Origin: Marinobacterium weihaiense
GTDB taxonomy: Bacteria; Pseudomonadota; Gammaproteobacteria; Pseudomonadales; Balneatricaceae
Assembly (NCBI RefSeq): GCF_019061305.1
Contig: NZ_JAHQZT010000012.1
Location: forward strand, 1-64,000
Direction of reading: 5' to 3'
DNA length: 64,000 bases
Each line of letters opens with the position of its first letter. The stretch's first letter is position 1. Both the position numbers and the translations under genes were made by a program. Positions 50,267 to 62,771 of the stretch are shown here, piece after piece. The notes beneath the pieces were generated by a model. It was given only the letters and a program-made list of their open reading frames with translations, was not told the origin of the DNA and did not search any database.

Positions 50267-50306
50267 TCTTCTTATATATATTCTTTAAATCTTCTTCTTA
50301 TATATA
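50267..50306. repeat. AT-rich direct repeat, possible unwinding element
   Basis: TCTTCTTATATATA occurs at 50267-50280 and again at 50293-50306 (period 26 bp) in the most AT-rich part of the mnmE-mnmG gap. Repeated AT-rich 13-mers are a feature of bacterial origin unwinding elements. Confidence 0.7.
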
Positions 50307-50370
50307 GACACACGGGGACTGAAAACAGGTTGATCAATAGTTGACCATTTCCCGAACGGTCCCAGAGCGC

Positions 50371-50376
50371 TATACT
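50371..50376 (+). promoter_or_regulatory. -10 element upstream of mnmG
   Basis: TATACT, 62 bp before the mnmG start. A TTGACC at 50341 is too far (24-bp spacer) to be a standard -35. Confidence 0.35.
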
Positions 50377-50438
50377 GAGCGACCTTTTCACCCGACCCCT
50401 GCGGTCAATTCTGAACATGCAAACTTGTGAGGCCTTCA

Positions 50439-52334
50439 GTGGATTACCCTGACCACTTTGATGTAATCGTAATTGGTGGCGGTCATGCCGGAACGGAGGC
50501 CGCACTGGCATCGGCACGAACAGGTGCCAAGACGCTGCTGCTGACCCATAACATCGAAACCCTGGGACAGATGTCCTGCAACCCGGCCATAGGCGGCATC
50601 GGCAAAAGCCATCTTGTCAAGGAAATTGATGCGCTGGACGGTGCCATGGCCCTTGCCACGGATCGGGGCGGCATCCAGTTCAGAGTGCTCAACGCACGCA
50701 AGGGACCGGCGGTGCGTGCCACCCGTGCCCAGGCAGACCGCGTGCTGTACAAGGCCGCCATCCGCTCGATACTGGAAAACCAACCGAACCTGCAGATCTT
50801 TCAGCAGGCTGCCGATGACCTCATCGTTGATGGCGATACCGTCAAGGGTGTGGTTACCCAGACCGGTATCCGCTTTCAGGCACGTTCGGTGGTATTGACC
50901 GCCGGTACTTTCCTGGGAGGTGTCATCCATGTCGGTCTGGATCACCATGCCGGCGGACGTGCCGGAGATCCGCCGTCCATTCGCCTGGCCGAGCGCCTGC
51001 GTGAACTGCCGTTGCGAGTCGATCGGCTGAAAACCGGTACGCCGCCCCGTATTGACGCCCGCAGTGTGGATTTTTCGGTCATGCAGGCTCAGCCGGGGGA
51101 TACCCCGACACCGGTAATGTCATTCATGGGCAACCAGAGTGATCACCCGCAGCAGGTGAACTGCTTCATCACGCACACCAACGCCCGCACCCATGACATC
51201 ATCCGAGAGGGGCTGGACCGCTCGCCGATGTACACCGGCGTCATCGAAGGCATCGGCCCGCGCTACTGCCCGTCCATCGAAGACAAGATCAACCGCTTTG
51301 CCGACAAGGACCAGCACCAGGTGTTTGTCGAGCCGGAAGGGCTGACCACACACGAGCTCTATCCCAATGGGATCTCCACCAGCCTGCCGTTCGATGTACA
51401 GATGGCACTGGTTCGTTCCATCCGCGGTTTCGAGCAGGCACATATCACCCGCCCGGGCTATGCCATCGAATATGATTTCTTCAACCCCCAGGATCTGCGT
51501 CACACTCTGGAAACCCGACATATTCAGGGGCTGTATTTTGCCGGTCAGATCAACGGCACCACCGGTTACGAGGAAGCGGGTGCCCAGGGACTGCTGGCGG
51601 GCTACAACGCGGCCGCGCGAGCACTGGAGCGTGACACCTGGTACCCGCGACGTGACGAAGGCTACATCGGCGTCATGGTGGATGACCTGATTACCCACGG
51701 GACCTCCGAGCCCTACCGCATGTTCACCAGCCGGGCCGAATACCGCCTGATTCTGCGTGAAGACAATGCCGACCTGCGTCTGACCGAAAAGGGCCGTGCA
51801 CTGGGGCTGGTGGGCGATGCCCGCTGGGCCCGCTTCGAAGCCAAGCGCGAAGCAATGGAGCAGGAACTGCAGCGCTTGAAGAACACTTGGGTCCATCCAC
51901 AGACACCGGAAGCGGAGCAGCTGGGCACCCGGCTCAAGACCCCGCTGAACCGCGAATACAACCTGGCGGACCTGATCAAGCGTCCTGAGTTGAACTATCA
52001 GGATGTGGCCGGCCTCAAGGGTGAACCGATCGAGGACATCCAGGCGGCGGAGCAGGTCGAGATTCAGCTCAAGTACTCGGGCTATATCGAGCGGCAGAAA
52101 ACCGAAATCGAACAGATGCGCCGCCAGGAAAGCACCCGGCTGCCGGAGGATTTCGATTATGACCAAGTCAGTGGCCTGTCCAACGAGCTCAGGCTGAAAC
52201 TCAGCCAGCAGCGTCCGGAAACGCTGGCCCAGGCATCCCGTATCCAGGGCATGACCCCGGCGGCCATCTCGCTGCTGCTGGTGTACCTGAAGAAACGTCA
52301 GCTCAATACCCGTGCCCGCCAGGAGAACGCATGA
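50439..52334 (+). CDS. mnmG: tRNA uridine-5-carboxymethylaminomethyl modification enzyme MnmG
   Basis: 631 aa from GTG 50439, placed 6 bp after GAGG and giving the family N-terminus [26 protein letters not shown]; a GTG at 50427 is also in frame. Further FAD/active motifs: [34 protein letters not shown]-type [13 protein letters not shown], and [26 protein letters not shown]. It acts with MnmE on tRNA wobble uridines. It leads mnmG-rsmG-parA-parB, overlapping rsmG by 4 bp. Confidence 0.98.
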   Translation: MDYPDHFDVIVIGGGHAGTEAALASARTGAKTLLLTHNIETLGQMSCNPAIGGIGKSHLVKEIDALDGAMALATDRGGIQFRVLNARKGPAVRATRAQADRVLYKAAIRSILENQPNLQIFQQAADDLIVDGDTVKGVVTQTGIRFQARSVVLTAGTFLGGVIHVGLDHHAGGRAGDPPSIRLAERLRELPLRVDRLKTGTPPRIDARSVDFSVMQAQPGDTPTPVMSFMGNQSDHPQQVNCFITHTNARTHDIIREGLDRSPMYTGVIEGIGPRYCPSIEDKINRFADKDQHQVFVEPEGLTTHELYPNGISTSLPFDVQMALVRSIRGFEQAHITRPGYAIEYDFFNPQDLRHTLETRHIQGLYFAGQINGTTGYEEAGAQGLLAGYNAAARALERDTWYPRRDEGYIGVMVDDLITHGTSEPYRMFTSRAEYRLILREDNADLRLTEKGRALGLVGDARWARFEAKREAMEQELQRLKNTWVHPQTPEAEQLGTRLKTPLNREYNLADLIKRPELNYQDVAGLKGEPIEDIQAAEQVEIQLKYSGYIERQKTEIEQMRRQESTRLPEDFDYDQVSGLSNELRLKLSQQRPETLAQASRIQGMTPAAISLLLVYLKKRQLNTRARQENA

Positions 52335-52957
52335 TGTCCGAGTTTCGCGAGCTGCTGCTGCGTGGTGTGGCGCCACTGCAGATTGACTTGAGCGCTGAAC
52401 AGATTGATCGCTTGCTCGACTATCACCGCATGCTGGTGAAGTGGAACAAGGCCTACAATCTGACCGCCGTACGTGATCCGGCGCAGATGATCAGCCGTCA
52501 TCTGGTCGACAGTCTCAGTGTGTTGCCGTGGATCGGTGAGGGACGGCTGCTGGATGTGGGCAGCGGCCCCGGGCTCCCCGGCGTTCCCCTGGCCATCTGC
52601 CGTCCCGACCTGCAGGTCACGACACTGGACAGCAATGGCAAGAAGACCCGTTTTCAGGTACAGGTGAAGGCCGAATTGGGGCTGGACAACCTCAATGTGA
52701 TCAACGGCCGGGTGGAAGCGGTACAGGAGCCGCCCTTTGACATGGTGATCTCACGGGCCTTTGCCTCGCTGGCCGACATGCTGAATCTCAGCGGTCATCT
52801 GGTCGTTCCCGAGGGTATTTTTCTGGCCATGAAAGGGCTGTATCCTGAAGCCGAACTGGCACAGATGCCGGCCGGTTATGCCCTCCAGTCCAGTCACCGC
52901 CTGGCACTGCCGGCGCACGAGGGCGAGCGGCACCTGCTGATTCTTGGGAGAGCATAA
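52331..52957 (+). CDS. rsmG: 16S rRNA m7G527 methyltransferase RsmG
   Basis: 208 aa. [29 protein letters not shown], the SAM site [33 protein letters not shown], and [13 protein letters not shown] are typical. It methylates G527 of 16S rRNA. ATG 52331 follows AGGAGAACGC and overlaps the mnmG stop; a second ATG follows at once. Confidence 0.96.
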   Translation: MMSEFRELLLRGVAPLQIDLSAEQIDRLLDYHRMLVKWNKAYNLTAVRDPAQMISRHLVDSLSVLPWIGEGRLLDVGSGPGLPGVPLAICRPDLQVTTLDSNGKKTRFQVQVKAELGLDNLNVINGRVEAVQEPPFDMVISRAFASLADMLNLSGHLVVPEGIFLAMKGLYPEAELAQMPAGYALQSSHRLALPAHEGERHLLILGRA

Positions 52958-52959
52958 GC

Positions 52960-53766
52960 GTGGCCAATATCATCACCATCACCAACCAGAAGGGCGGCGT
53001 GGGCAAGACCACGACCTGTGTCAATCTGGCGGCGTCCCTGGCGGCGACGCACAAGCGGGTGTTGATGATAGACCTGGACCCCCAGGGCAATGCCACCATG
53101 GGCAGCGGCATCGACAAGCATCAGCTGGCGTGTTCGGTATATGAATTGCTGACCGATCAGGCCGGGGTGGCGGATGCGATCATGACCGATACCCGCTGCG
53201 GCTACCATCTGATCGGTGCCAATGGCGATCTGACCGCAGCGGAAGTGGAGCTGCTGCAGCTGCCGAGGCGGGAATTCCGTCTCAAGATGGCACTGCAGCC
53301 GATTCTGGATGAATATGACTATATCCTGATCGACAACCCGCCATCGCTGAACCTGCTGACCGTCAATGCCCTGTCGGCGTCGGCCGGCGTGATCATTCCC
53401 ATGCAGTGCGAGTACTACGCGCTGGAAGGCATCAGTGCACTGGTGGGCACCATCAACAAGATCAACCAGCGCCTCAACCCGGCGCTGCGCATCGAGGGCA
53501 TCCTGCGTACCATGTTCGACCCGCGTATGAGCCTGACCAAGGATGTATCCTCGCATCTCATTGAGTACTTTGGCGACCGAGTGTATCGCACCGTGATCCC
53601 GCGTAACGTGCGCCTGGCCGAAGCGCCGAGTCACGGCCTGCCAGCGCTGCAGTACGACAAGAATTCACGCGGTGCCCAGGCCTATCTGGCGCTGGCCGGC
53701 GAGCTGATTCGCCGCACCGAACGTCAGCAGGCGGCCGCCGCCGCAACGGAACAGGAAACAGACTGA
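52960..53766 (+). CDS. parA: ParA, chromosome-partitioning ATPase (Soj)
   Basis: 268 aa. A deviant Walker A, NQKGGVGKTTTCVNLAASLA, VLMIDLDPQGNATMGSG and YILIDNPPSLNLLTVNALSASAGVIIPMQCEYYALEG define a chromosomal ParA. GTG start at 52960, 2 bp after rsmG. It drives ParB-parS complexes apart. Note Asn in IDNPPS where many relatives have Cys or Thr. Confidence 0.97.
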   Translation: MANIITITNQKGGVGKTTTCVNLAASLAATHKRVLMIDLDPQGNATMGSGIDKHQLACSVYELLTDQAGVADAIMTDTRCGYHLIGANGDLTAAEVELLQLPRREFRLKMALQPILDEYDYILIDNPPSLNLLTVNALSASAGVIIPMQCEYYALEGISALVGTINKINQRLNPALRIEGILRTMFDPRMSLTKDVSSHLIEYFGDRVYRTVIPRNVRLAEAPSHGLPALQYDKNSRGAQAYLALAGELIRRTERQQAAAAATEQETD

Positions 53767-53767
53767 A

Positions 53768-54649
53768 ATGGTAGCGAAGAAACGTGGTCTCGGACGGGGC
53801 CTGGACGCCCTGTTGTCGGACGTCTCCGTCAGCCATGCCGCGGGCACTGATATGCAGGCAGAGTCGGGTGCATCTGCAGCGGATCTGCGCGAGCTGGTAC
53901 TGGACCGAATCGAGCCGGGCCGCTACCAGCCCCGTCGCGATCTCAATCCCCAAGCACTGGAAGAGCTGGCCGAGTCCATCCGTCGCCAGGGTGTAATGCA
54001 GCCGATTGTAGTGCGGCCCGTGGGGGCCGACCGGTATGAAATCATCGCCGGTGAGCGGCGCTGGCGGGCGACTCGCCTGGCGGGACTGGAGAAGGTACCG
54101 GTCATCATCCGGGATGTGCCCGACGAAGCCGCCATTGCCATGGCTCTGATCGAAAACATCCAGCGCGAAAATCTCAATCCGATCGAGGAAGCACGGGCTC
54201 TGCAACGCCTGCAGAACGAGTTCGAGCTGACTCAGCAGCAGGTTGCCGAAGCGGTTGGCAAATCGCGTTCCACCATCGCCAATCTGCTGCGGCTGATGAA
54301 TCTGACTGAAGAAGTCAAGCGTCTGCTGGAGCATGGCGAGCTGGAAATGGGGCATGCCCGTGCCTTGTTGGCCTTGTCCGGTCTGGTACAGGTAAAGGCC
54401 GCGGACGAGGTGGTGGCGAACGGACTGTCCGTGCGTCAGACCGAGCAATTGGTCAAGCGTTACCAGGGGCAGGCGCAGCCCGCTGCCGCTGCTCTCGCGG
54501 CCGACCCCGTGCTGGAACAGTGGGCCGGTTCGCTGGCGCAGCGTCTGGAGACCGGCGTCAAGATTAGCAGCCGCAACGGCAAGGGCCGCATCGCCATTGA
54601 ATTCGGTTCTCGTGAAGAGCTTGAAGCCATTCTGCAACGGATCTCTTGA
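53768..54649 (+). CDS. parB: ParB, centromere-binding protein
   Basis: 293 aa. MVAKKRGLGRGLDALLSD at the N-terminus is the ParA-contact region. The CTPase motif lies in EIIAGERRWRATRLAGLEKVPVIIRD, followed by ENIQRENLNPIEEARALQRL, the helix-turn-helix LTQQQVAEAVGKSRSTIANLLRL and a C-terminal dimerisation domain. It binds parS (see 37597-37612). It starts immediately after parA. Confidence 0.98.
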   Translation: MVAKKRGLGRGLDALLSDVSVSHAAGTDMQAESGASAADLRELVLDRIEPGRYQPRRDLNPQALEELAESIRRQGVMQPIVVRPVGADRYEIIAGERRWRATRLAGLEKVPVIIRDVPDEAAIAMALIENIQRENLNPIEEARALQRLQNEFELTQQQVAEAVGKSRSTIANLLRLMNLTEEVKRLLEHGELEMGHARALLALSGLVQVKAADEVVANGLSVRQTEQLVKRYQGQAQPAAAALAADPVLEQWAGSLAQRLETGVKISSRNGKGRIAIEFGSREELEAILQRIS

Positions 54650-54707
54650 CCCCGGGCACCCGGGATGCACGAAGTTAAGACCTTAGTGCAAAACTGTCGG
54701 GATTAAG

Positions 54708-54736
54708 TTGAGAATGTGGGGGGGAATGCCTATAAT
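54708..54736 (+). promoter_or_regulatory. Promoter of the ATP synthase operon
   Basis: TTGAGA, 17-bp spacer, perfect TATAAT (54731-54736), in the gap after parB. Transcription would start near 54743, which rules out the earlier in-frame GTG at 54716 as the atpI start. Confidence 0.75.
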
Positions 54737-54781
54737 CTGCCCGCTATTTGGGCACTGTTCAGGCTAGAAACAGGATCAGAC

Positions 54782-55207
54782 TTGAGAAAGGGTGAAGCAG
54801 AACAGGCGCCGGCTGCCGTCAGTCGTCATCAACGGCGCAGTTTCAAGGCGTTTTTGCGCATCCTGCAAGTACAAGCCGTATTGATACTGGCAGTATCGAC
54901 GGCTTGTTTGCTGCTGGGCAAAGTGGAAGCCTACTCCGCACTGCTTGGCGGTCTGCTCTATCTGGTTCCGAATCTGTACTTTACTTTGCGTGCCCTGGGC
55001 AATCGGCAGGTCGCCACGACTGCGCGCGGTGTGCTGGCGAACATGTATGCGAGCGAAATAGGGAAAATGATGCTGGCGGTGGGGCTGTTCACCTCCACCT
55101 TCCTGCTGGTTCAGCCTCTGAGCCCATTTTCCCTATTTGGCACCTTCATATTGTTGCAACTATCCGGCTGGATGCTGCACTTGAGGTTGTTCAACACCGG
55201 TTCCTGA
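54782..55207 (+). CDS. atpI: ATP synthase subunit I
   Basis: 141 aa from TTG 54782, with AGGA upstream and downstream of the mapped promoter; the frame also opens at GTG 54716, but that lies before the -10. Four hydrophobic segments (VQAVLILAVSTACLLLG, YSALLGGLLYLVPNLYFTL, MMLAVGLFTSTFLLV, LFGTFILLQLSGWML) match AtpI, which helps assemble the c-ring or import Mg2+. The family diverges quickly, so position is the main support. Confidence 0.88.
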   Translation: MRKGEAEQAPAAVSRHQRRSFKAFLRILQVQAVLILAVSTACLLLGKVEAYSALLGGLLYLVPNLYFTLRALGNRQVATTARGVLANMYASEIGKMMLAVGLFTSTFLLVQPLSPFSLFGTFILLQLSGWMLHLRLFNTGS

Positions 55208-55222
55208 CAAACTTTTGACTGA

Positions 55223-56053
<831 letters not shown>

Positions 56054-56111
56054 GGTGCCTGGCACCCGATAAAAAACGATTCAATTTCAATTCAACTTAA
56101 CTAAACCTTGA

Positions 56112-56351
<240 letters not shown>

Positions 56352-56422
56352 TTCCGGTTTAAAACCAAAGTTGAGACCGCTGTCTGGTCTCACGAGACTA
56401 TTCAACTGCGAGGGGTAATGGC

Positions 56423-56893
56423 GTGAATATCAATCTCACCATCATTGGTCAGGCCATTGCATTCTTCATTTTCGTTGTATTTTGTATGAAATACGTCTGG
56501 CCGCCGATTACCGGCGCGCTGGCAGAACGTAAGAAGAAGATTGCGGAAGGGCTTGATGCGGCCGACCGCGCTGAACGTGATCTGAAGCTGGCTCAGGAAA
56601 AAGCCGCTGACGATATGCGTGCCAGCAAGGAAGAGGCAGCCGCCATCATTGAGCAGGCCAACAAACGGGCTACCAAGATCATCGAGGAAGCCAAGGAGCA
56701 GGCACGCGAAGAAGCCGATCGCGTGAAGGCATCCGCCGAGGCTGAGGTCGAACAGGAACTCAACCGTGCCAAAGACGCTCTGCGTGCACAGGTTGGTGCG
56801 CTGGCAATTGCCGGTGCCGAGAAAATCCTGGAAGCCTCAATCGACGAGAAAGCCCACGCACAGCTGGTTGAGAAACTGGCCGCTGAGCTTTAA
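56423..56893 (+). CDS. atpF: ATP synthase subunit b
   Basis: 156 aa, GTG start behind GAGGGG. An N-terminal membrane helix ([20 protein letters not shown]) is followed by a long charged coiled coil rich in Glu, Ala and Lys, the peripheral stalk. Confidence 0.97.
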   Translation: MNINLTIIGQAIAFFIFVVFCMKYVWPPITGALAERKKKIAEGLDAADRAERDLKLAQEKAADDMRASKEEAAAIIEQANKRATKIIEEAKEQAREEADRVKASAEAEVEQELNRAKDALRAQVGALAIAGAEKILEASIDEKAHAQLVEKLAAEL

Positions 56894-56905
56894 GCGAGGT
56901 TTACG

Positions 56906-57442
56906 ATGGCTGAACTCAATACAGTCGCCCGGCCCTACACCAACGCCGCATTCGAATATGCGCGCGAGCAGGGCAGCCTCGATCAATGGTCCAGTCTGCT
57001 GTCCCTGGCCGCGCTTGCGGTCCAGGACGGCGACATGGACCGTGTGCTGAGCAATCCGGCACTGACGGCAGAACAGAAAGCGGAACTGGTAATCGCGGTT
57101 TGTGAAAAGCAGATCGACGCGGCAGGCAAGAACTTCATTAGCCTGCTGGCCGAAAACCACCGCCTGGCCCTGCTGCCGGAAATTGCAGCGCAGTTTGGTG
57201 TCCTGAAAGCCAATCTGGAGAAGAAGGTCGAGGTCGATCTGACCACGGCCTACCCTCTGGACGAAGCACAGCAGGCCAAGCTGGCGCAGGCCCTCAGCAG
57301 CAAGCTGGGTCGCGAAGTGACACTGACCTCCCAGGTGGATAAATCCATCCTTGGCGGTGTGGTCGTTCGCTCTGATGACCTTGTGATCGATGGTTCCGTT
57401 CGTGCACGACTGGCGAAACTGGCCGAAGCGATGAATTCCTGA
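56906..57442 (+). CDS. atpH: ATP synthase subunit delta
   Basis: 178 aa: AELNTVARPYTNAAFEYAREQG at the N-terminus and SQVDKSILGGVVVRSDDLVIDGSVRARLAKL at the C-terminus are the conserved ends. It links F1 to subunit b. It starts 12 bp after atpF. Confidence 0.97.
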   Translation: MAELNTVARPYTNAAFEYAREQGSLDQWSSLLSLAALAVQDGDMDRVLSNPALTAEQKAELVIAVCEKQIDAAGKNFISLLAENHRLALLPEIAAQFGVLKANLEKKVEVDLTTAYPLDEAQQAKLAQALSSKLGREVTLTSQVDKSILGGVVVRSDDLVIDGSVRARLAKLAEAMNS

Positions 57443-57457
57443 GTGTGAGGAATAACA

Positions 57458-59002
57458 ATGCAGCAACTGAATCCTTCTGAGATCAGCGAGATTCTCAAGA
57501 AGCGCATCGAAAAGCTCGACGTGTCTTCTGAAGCCCGTAACGAGGGCACCATCGTCAGTGTTTCCGATGGTATCATCCTGATCCACGGTCTTGCCGACGT
57601 TATGTACGGCGAGATGATTGAATTCCCGGGCGGCGTCTACGGTATGGCGCTGAACCTGGAACGTGACTCTGTCGGCGCCGTAGTACTGGGCGATTACCAG
57701 GGTCTGGTAGAGGGCATGACTGCCCGTTGTACCGGTCGTATCCTTGAAGTGCCGGTCGGTCCGGAACTGCTTGGCCGCGTTGTTGACGCGCTGGGCAACC
57801 CGATCGATGGCAAGGGCCCGATTGAAGCCAAAATGACCGACGCCGTTGAAAAGGTGGCGCCGGGTGTTATCGCACGTCAGTCCGTTGATCAGCCGGTGCA
57901 GACCGGTCTGAAAGCGATCGATGCGATGGTACCGGTAGGTCGTGGTCAGCGTGAGCTGATCATCGGTGACCGTCAGATCGGTAAAACCGCGATCGCGATC
58001 GATGCGATCATCAACCAGAAAGGTACCGGCATCAAGTGTATCTACGTTGCGATCGGGCAGAAGCAGTCCACCATCGCCAACGTAGTGCGCAAGCTGGAAG
58101 AGCACGGCGCGATGGATCACACCATCGTGGTTGCTGCAGGCGCTGCCGATCCGGCTGCGATGCAGTACCTGGCGCCGTACGCCGGCTGTGCCATGGGCGA
58201 ATACTTCCGCGATCGCGGTGAAGACGCGCTGATCGTATTTGACGACCTGACCAAGCAGGCTTGGGCATACCGTCAGATCTCTCTGCTGCTGCGTCGTCCG
58301 CCGGGCCGTGAAGCTTATCCGGGTGACGTTTTCTACCTGCACTCGCGTCTGCTGGAACGTGCGTCCCGCGTCAACGCCGACTACGTTGAACAGTTCACCA
58401 AGGGTGAAGTGAAAGGCCAGACCGGCTCTCTGACCGCGCTGCCGATCATCGAAACCCAGGGTGGCGACGTATCTGCGTTCGTACCGACCAACGTGATCTC
58501 CATCACCGACGGCCAGATCTTCCTGGAAACCGACCTGTTCAACTCCGGTGTACGTCCTGCGATCAACGCGGGCCTGTCCGTATCCCGAGTGGGTGGTTCT
58601 GCCCAGACCAAGATCATCAAGAAGCTGGGTGGCGGTGTGCGTCTGGCATTGGCTCAGTACCGCGAACTGGCGGCATTCGCCCAGTTTGCATCCGACCTGG
58701 ATGATGCGACTCGTAACCAGCTGGAACACGGCCAGGCCGTGACCGAGCTGATGAAGCAGAAACAGTACACTCCGATGTCCGTCGCCGAGATGGGTCTGAG
58801 CCTGTACGCTGCCAACGAAGGCTTCCTGAAAGGTGTCGAGCTGGACAAGATCGGTGCATTCGAAGCAGCCCTGATCGCCTACTTCAACAGCGAACACGCT
58901 GACTTGATGGCGAAAGTGAACGAGAAAGGCGATTACAACGACGAAATCGCGGCTCAGTTCAAGGCTGGCATCGAGAAGTTCAAGTCTACCCAAACTTGGT
59001 AA
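57458..59002 (+). CDS. atpA: ATP synthase subunit alpha
   Basis: 514 aa. P-loop [15 protein letters not shown], the [26 protein letters not shown] region, and [36 protein letters not shown] are the standard F1-alpha motifs. It forms the non-catalytic nucleotide sites of F1. Confidence 0.98.
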   Translation: MQQLNPSEISEILKKRIEKLDVSSEARNEGTIVSVSDGIILIHGLADVMYGEMIEFPGGVYGMALNLERDSVGAVVLGDYQGLVEGMTARCTGRILEVPVGPELLGRVVDALGNPIDGKGPIEAKMTDAVEKVAPGVIARQSVDQPVQTGLKAIDAMVPVGRGQRELIIGDRQIGKTAIAIDAIINQKGTGIKCIYVAIGQKQSTIANVVRKLEEHGAMDHTIVVAAGAADPAAMQYLAPYAGCAMGEYFRDRGEDALIVFDDLTKQAWAYRQISLLLRRPPGREAYPGDVFYLHSRLLERASRVNADYVEQFTKGEVKGQTGSLTALPIIETQGGDVSAFVPTNVISITDGQIFLETDLFNSGVRPAINAGLSVSRVGGSAQTKIIKKLGGGVRLALAQYRELAAFAQFASDLDDATRNQLEHGQAVTELMKQKQYTPMSVAEMGLSLYAANEGFLKGVELDKIGAFEAALIAYFNSEHADLMAKVNEKGDYNDEIAAQFKAGIEKFKSTQTW

Positions 59003-59077
59003 TTGCTCGTTAGAGCAGGTGACCGGCCAGCGACATCGGCCGGTCCAATACTGAGTCAAGTTTAATAGGCGGAACTA

Positions 59078-59944
59078 ATGGCAGTCGGAAAAGAGATCAA
59101 GACGCAAATTGCGAGTATCGGCAGCACGCGCAAAATCACCAGCGCCATGGAAATGGTGGCTGCGTCGAAAATGCGCAAGGCCCAGGATCGCATGCAGTCT
59201 TCCCGTCCGTACGCTCAAAGCATCCGTGGTGTGATCCAGCATCTGGCAACTGCCAATCCTGAGTATCGTCATCCGTACATGCACGAGCGCGAGATCAAGC
59301 GGGTCGGTTTCATCGTTGTCGCAACCGATCGCGGTCTCTGTGGCGGCCTGAACGTGAATACGTTCAAGGCAGCCGTAGGCAAGATGAAGGAGTTCCACGA
59401 CCAGAACGTTGAAGTCGACGTCTGTGCGCTGGGTTCCAAGGCGATCACCTTCTTCCGCAACTACGGCGGTAACGTCGTTGCAGCGAAGGGGGGCCTAGGC
59501 GATGCACCTGAACTGGAGCAGCTGATCGGCTCCGTGAAGGTGATGCTGGATGCTTACGACGAGGGCAAGCTGGACAGGTTGTTCATTGTCTCCAGTGACT
59601 TTGTGAACACCATGACCCAGAAGCCTGTCGTGCAGCAGCTGCTGCCGATCGCGGCGAGCGAAGACGACACAGAAACACTCAAGCACAGCTGGGACTATTT
59701 GTACGAACCCGATGCGAAAGAGCTGCTCGATGGCCTGCTTTTGCGTTACGTCGAGTCGCTGGTTTACCAGGCGGTGGTTGAGAACAATGCCTGTGAACAG
59801 GCAGCCCGTATGCTGGCGATGAAGAACGCGACCGATAACGCCGGCAACCTGATCGATGAGCTGCAGCTGGTGTACAACAAGGCTCGTCAGGCGGCGATCA
59901 CTCAGGAAATCTCCGAGATCGTCGGTGGTGCTGCTGCTGTCTGA
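59078..59944 (+). CDS. atpG: ATP synthase subunit gamma
   Basis: 288 aa. The terminal helices are conserved: [28 protein letters not shown] at the start and [25 protein letters not shown] at the end. [10 protein letters not shown] is the middle signature. It is the rotating shaft of F1. Confidence 0.98.
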   Translation: MAVGKEIKTQIASIGSTRKITSAMEMVAASKMRKAQDRMQSSRPYAQSIRGVIQHLATANPEYRHPYMHEREIKRVGFIVVATDRGLCGGLNVNTFKAAVGKMKEFHDQNVEVDVCALGSKAITFFRNYGGNVVAAKGGLGDAPELEQLIGSVKVMLDAYDEGKLDRLFIVSSDFVNTMTQKPVVQQLLPIAASEDDTETLKHSWDYLYEPDAKELLDGLLLRYVESLVYQAVVENNACEQAARMLAMKNATDNAGNLIDELQLVYNKARQAAITQEISEIVGGAAAV

Positions 59945-59969
59945 TGCGGTGAACAGGTTTAAAAGTTAA

Positions 59970-61379
<1,410 letters not shown>

Positions 61380-61412
61380 GTTCCAAGCGGAACCTTTTAA
61401 GAGGTAATCAAG

Positions 61413-61838
61413 ATGGCTATGACTGTTCATTGTGACATCGTAAGCGCCGAAGACGAGCTGTTCTCCGGGCTGATCGAATTCGTCTCCGTGACAGGTAGCC
61501 TGGGTGACCTGGGCATCTACCCGGGTCACGCTCCGCTTCTGACGGAACTGAAACCAGGCCCTGTCGAGCTGCGTAAGCAGGGCGGTGAGGAAGATGTGTT
61601 CTACGTTTCCGGTGGCTTCATTGAAGTTCAGCCGCATAAAGTGACCGTGCTTGCTGACACGGCACTGCGTGCGGGTGATCTGAGTGAAGCTGCAGCCCTT
61701 GAAGCCCAGAAGCATGCCCAGCATGCCATGGCGGACAAGGCGGGTGAGTTCGAATACTCCCGTGCTGCAGCTCAGCTGGCTGAAGCAGCGGCACAGCTGC
61801 GCACCCTGCAGCAGATTCGTCGCAAACTGGGTAAATAA
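61413..61838 (+). CDS. atpC: ATP synthase subunit epsilon
   Basis: 141 aa. The beta-sandwich [47 protein letters not shown] is followed by two C-terminal helices. It regulates ATPase activity and ends the operon ahead of a strong terminator. Confidence 0.97.
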   Translation: MAMTVHCDIVSAEDELFSGLIEFVSVTGSLGDLGIYPGHAPLLTELKPGPVELRKQGGEEDVFYVSGGFIEVQPHKVTVLADTALRAGDLSEAAALEAQKHAQHAMADKAGEFEYSRAAAQLAEAAAQLRTLQQIRRKLGK

Positions 61839-61860
61839 ACCGGTTTTCGGCAACGTTCAA

Positions 61861-61887
61861 AAAAGCAGCCTTCGGGCTGCTTTTTTT
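61861..61887 (+). terminator. Terminator of the ATP synthase operon
   Basis: AAAGCAGCC / GGCTGCTTT stem with a TTCG tetraloop and a T-run. Confidence 0.93.
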
Positions 61888-61912
61888 GTGTCTATGGTTT
61901 TGTCGACCGATG

Positions 61913-62653
61913 CTACAACAGCCGCCAGAGCGTATTGAAAATGATCTGCTGGGCGGCCGCTACCTCGCGTGAATCAATCACGACAGCGGTGGGGTAGTTG
62001 TCCGAGGCCAGTGAAATGATGGCGCAGCGTGGCGGATAGATGGCGATATAGGCGGCATCGACGGGACCCTCCGTGCGTATCCATTTGCGCTCCGAGTACT
62101 CGGCGCTCTCACCGCCCTCGCCGATGGCGATGGCACGGACCCGGATCTTGCGCGCGATACGCTGCGCGGTGAAGTTAGGGAAGGGGCGGTATAGCAATGG
62201 CCGGATCGGCTTGGATGAAAACACCGAATATACCGGCTCGTCCTGCTGGCCCACCCGGTTGAGAATATCCCGCAGTACCTGCTCGATACCGGCATCGCCC
62301 TCATAAAACTCCACGTTGGCGACACTGAAGTCGGGCTTGAGGTGATGCAGCTCGGGGATGACTGTGGTTTTGAGCCGCTCCATGGCGGCATCCATGCGCT
62401 CACGACGCTCTTGGGCCAACTGCAACAGTACCTCCGGCTCCCGGGCCGAAAAGTAGCGTCGCTTGCCGCGCGGTTGATAGGTGATAATGCCGCGCTGCTG
62501 CAGGCTTTTCAGGCATTCATATGTACTGCCGCGATTGACACCGGCGCGTTCAGCCACGGTTCGAATTGCACTCGGGCCCAATGCCAGCAAGGCCTTGTAG
62601 ATACTGACGTCGCGCTCGCTCAGGCCAAGCATGTCGAAAATTTCAGAATTCAT
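61913..62653 (-). CDS. TrmB-family transcriptional regulator
   Basis: 246 aa. The N-terminal winged helix (LGLSERDVSIYKALLALGPSAIRTVAERAGVNRGSTYECLKSLQQRGIITYQPRGKRRYFSAREPEVLL) is the TrmB pattern, with a basic wing. The rest (about 90-246) is a ligand-domain-like region with EFYEGDAGIEQVLRDILNRV, where family members hold an effector site. TrmB proteins are best known as sugar or metabolism sensors in archaea. No ligand can be named. There is no ribosome-binding site before ATG 62653; an internal ATG (residue 8) is possible. It lies divergent from glmU, with an inverted repeat at its start. Confidence 0.82.
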   Translation of the reverse strand: MNSEIFDMLGLSERDVSIYKALLALGPSAIRTVAERAGVNRGSTYECLKSLQQRGIITYQPRGKRRYFSAREPEVLLQLAQERRERMDAAMERLKTTVIPELHHLKPDFSVANVEFYEGDAGIEQVLRDILNRVGQQDEPVYSVFSSKPIRPLLYRPFPNFTAQRIARKIRVRAIAIGEGGESAEYSERKWIRTEGPVDAAYIAIYPPRCAIISLASDNYPTAVVIDSREVAAAQQIIFNTLWRLL

Positions 62654-62654
62654 T

Positions 62655-62676
62655 TTGTCAATTTTATTGTGACAAT
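62655..62676. promoter_or_regulatory. Inverted repeat at the TrmB-type regulator start (candidate operator)
   Basis: TTGTCA (62655-62660) and TGACAA (62670-62675) form an inverted repeat across 9 bp; inside it ATTGTGACAAT (62666-62676) is itself a perfect palindrome. It abuts the regulator start codon and faces glmU, a good place for autoregulation. Confidence 0.45.
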
Positions 62677-62771
62677 GGGGCTTGATCAGGACTGAGTATA
62701 CGCTAAAGTTCCAGCCAGTTTACATGTTCATGTCGTGACCACGCGTGGCGACTCTGAGGTAGCGAAATACT

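Larger units (their letters stand above)
49582..50438. other. mnmE-mnmG intergenic region with DnaA-box cluster (candidate oriC)
   Basis: 857 bp without a credible gene. Perfect DnaA boxes (TTATNCACA): 49648-49656 and 49685-49693 on plus, 49765-49773 on minus. One-mismatch sites include 49790-49798, 49867-49875, 49911-49919, 50028-50036, 50077-50085 (minus), 50105-50113 (minus) and 50123-50131. AT-rich tracts lie at 49806-49850 and especially 50165-50310, with a 14-bp direct repeat. This resembles the E. coli-type origin beside mnmG (gidA). It could instead be a DnaA-titration or regulatory region. Confidence 0.65.

Noticed and set aside
54716-54781. Upstream GTG start for atpI
   Set aside because: It lies before the -10 of the TTGAGA-N17-TATAAT promoter, so the transcript would not contain it.
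56837-59059. 740-codon minus-strand open frame
   Set aside because: Antisense to atpH-atpA, which are unmistakable.
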